Source of the DNA: Caprimulgus europaeus
Lineage: Eukaryota > Chordata > Aves > Caprimulgiformes > Caprimulgidae
Length of the DNA stretch: 64,000 nt
Assembly (NCBI GenBank): GCA_907165065.1
Contig: OU015528.1
Span: forward strand, 74,319,474 to 74,383,473
Reading direction: 5' to 3'
In this document: in pieces, positions 63,105 through 64,000 of the stretch
How positions within the stretch are numbered: the first letter of the stretch is position 1
Layout: the number at the start of each line of letters is the position of its first letter
The notes under the pieces: generated by a model
What the model was told of the DNA's origin: nothing
The model's database searches: none
The model's input: the letters and a program-made list of their open reading frames with translations, nothing else
Made by a program: the position numbers and the translations under genes

Positions 63105-64000
63105 CAATACAGCATCATGCTGTTGATTCAAGTGCAGTTTGAGATTCAAAACACTACAATCTAAATTAAATTCTACATGGCCTGGAGGTTTACCCCACCA
63201 CTAAGTTCCTGCCTTTTATTGTTGTGAAACCTTTCACATCTTTTCTAATTTGCCAACCTCCAATATTTTTCTATCCACATGTATCCACATGCCAATTTTT
63301 ACCAGCAAAGTGTTAAATTTAACATGAAATGCTACTATTACTACAGGTTTACTTTAACCATCCTATAAAAATTAATATAAAATAAAAGCCCTGCCATAAA
63401 GTGCTTTAAAACCCCATGAGCAGAACATTCATTTCAGATACATTTTATAGGGTTTTAGAACGATTTCAACAAACCCCTATGAATTTAGGTCTAAATCTTT
63501 AGCTTGTGTAAGTTGCTGTATCTGCTTTGACTTCATTGCAGCCACACCAGTTCACAGCAAGCGAAGAGTCAGTCTTTAATCTGTACTGTAAGCCATAGGA
63601 ATTGTGCTTCTCAGGGCTGACTGAGACACTACACTTTGGACCAGATCTTCTCACACCTCACAAGCCTTATGCGTGCAAGGAGGAAGGAGCATAAGTGATG
63701 GGAGTAGATGGCCTCTTTGCATCTCTGAAGTGTGACCTGGATTTCTCTTTTCCAAGATAAATAATAAAAAGCCTGCACAGAAATGCAGTTAAAAGCCCCT
63801 CTGTTTCAAGCATGAAAAACAGAGGTATCTTCCAAGTCCTCAGTGCTGTAAATAGTTACATGAGGTGCTGATATTTTAGTGCTGACCACCAGATGCAGGT
63901 CTAGCTTGTGGCCAAAGAGCAACTCCAGATCCCACACCAAGACTGGTTGCAGACCTTCTTATTACACTTCCAGTGGCTCCATTGCACCAAACGACAGCAG

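Larger units (their letters stand above)
47656..64000. other. Long non-coding stretch, possible intron
   Basis: No further exon or intact transposon could be supported to the window end. If the candidate exon at 47623-47655 is real, this is its first intron. It contains A/C-rich simple sequence (50287-50330), AT-rich (TAA)n-like sequence (54135-54215), a T22 run (58535-58556), an A-rich tract (59041-59060) and a T17 run (63088-63104). Candidate conserved elements are listed separately. Open frames are all under 140 codons and unrecognised. Confidence 0.5.

Overview
This window looks like avian nuclear DNA and is almost entirely non-coding. The main evidence is a set of CR1 LINE fragments carrying the typical CR1 3' end (tandem ATTCTATG-type motifs preceded by the conserved 'tggactc.atgatcttt' block), plus two solo LTRs of a bird endogenous-retrovirus type. 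The base composition is AT-leaning and strongly CpG-depleted, with many short poly-A and poly-T tracts. There are no bacterial-type gene arrays, no tRNA or rRNA genes and no CRISPR array. The long open frames are chance ORFs or shadows of repeats, and none resembles a known protein domain.

Layout. 1-47 kb is a gene desert or a very long intron or upstream region. It holds CR1 pieces at 1-285 (-), 3974-4245 (-), 7338-8064 (+, the longest, carrying the end of the CR1 reverse-transcriptase frame), 14168-14323 (+) and 15663-15833 (-). Two solo LTRs lie at 24664-25212 and 28844-29405, both read from the minus strand; the second has a 5-bp target-site duplication. A roughly 98-bp repeat of unknown family occurs twice, at 42489-42574 and 45716-45813, and the second copy is flanked by a perfect 12-bp duplication. 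Several stretches look like conserved non-coding regulatory elements (locally raised CpG, homeodomain-type TAAT cores, no repeats): 10330-11250, 14550-14830, 23335-23500, 33290-33540, 40200-40640, 42990-43330 (with a full RFX X-box), 49190-49320, 51540-51960 and 61140-61300. They are called by eye only.

At 47170-47655 (+) there is a CpG-rich block with a (GA)15 repeat, followed by a short ATG-started frame in strong Kozak context that runs 11 codons into a plausible splice donor. This is the best candidate for a real gene part: an alternative promoter and first coding exon on the plus strand. If so, 47656-64000 is its first intron, and the sequence upstream may hold its distal regulatory elements. 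I could not name the gene. No complete gene can be supported.
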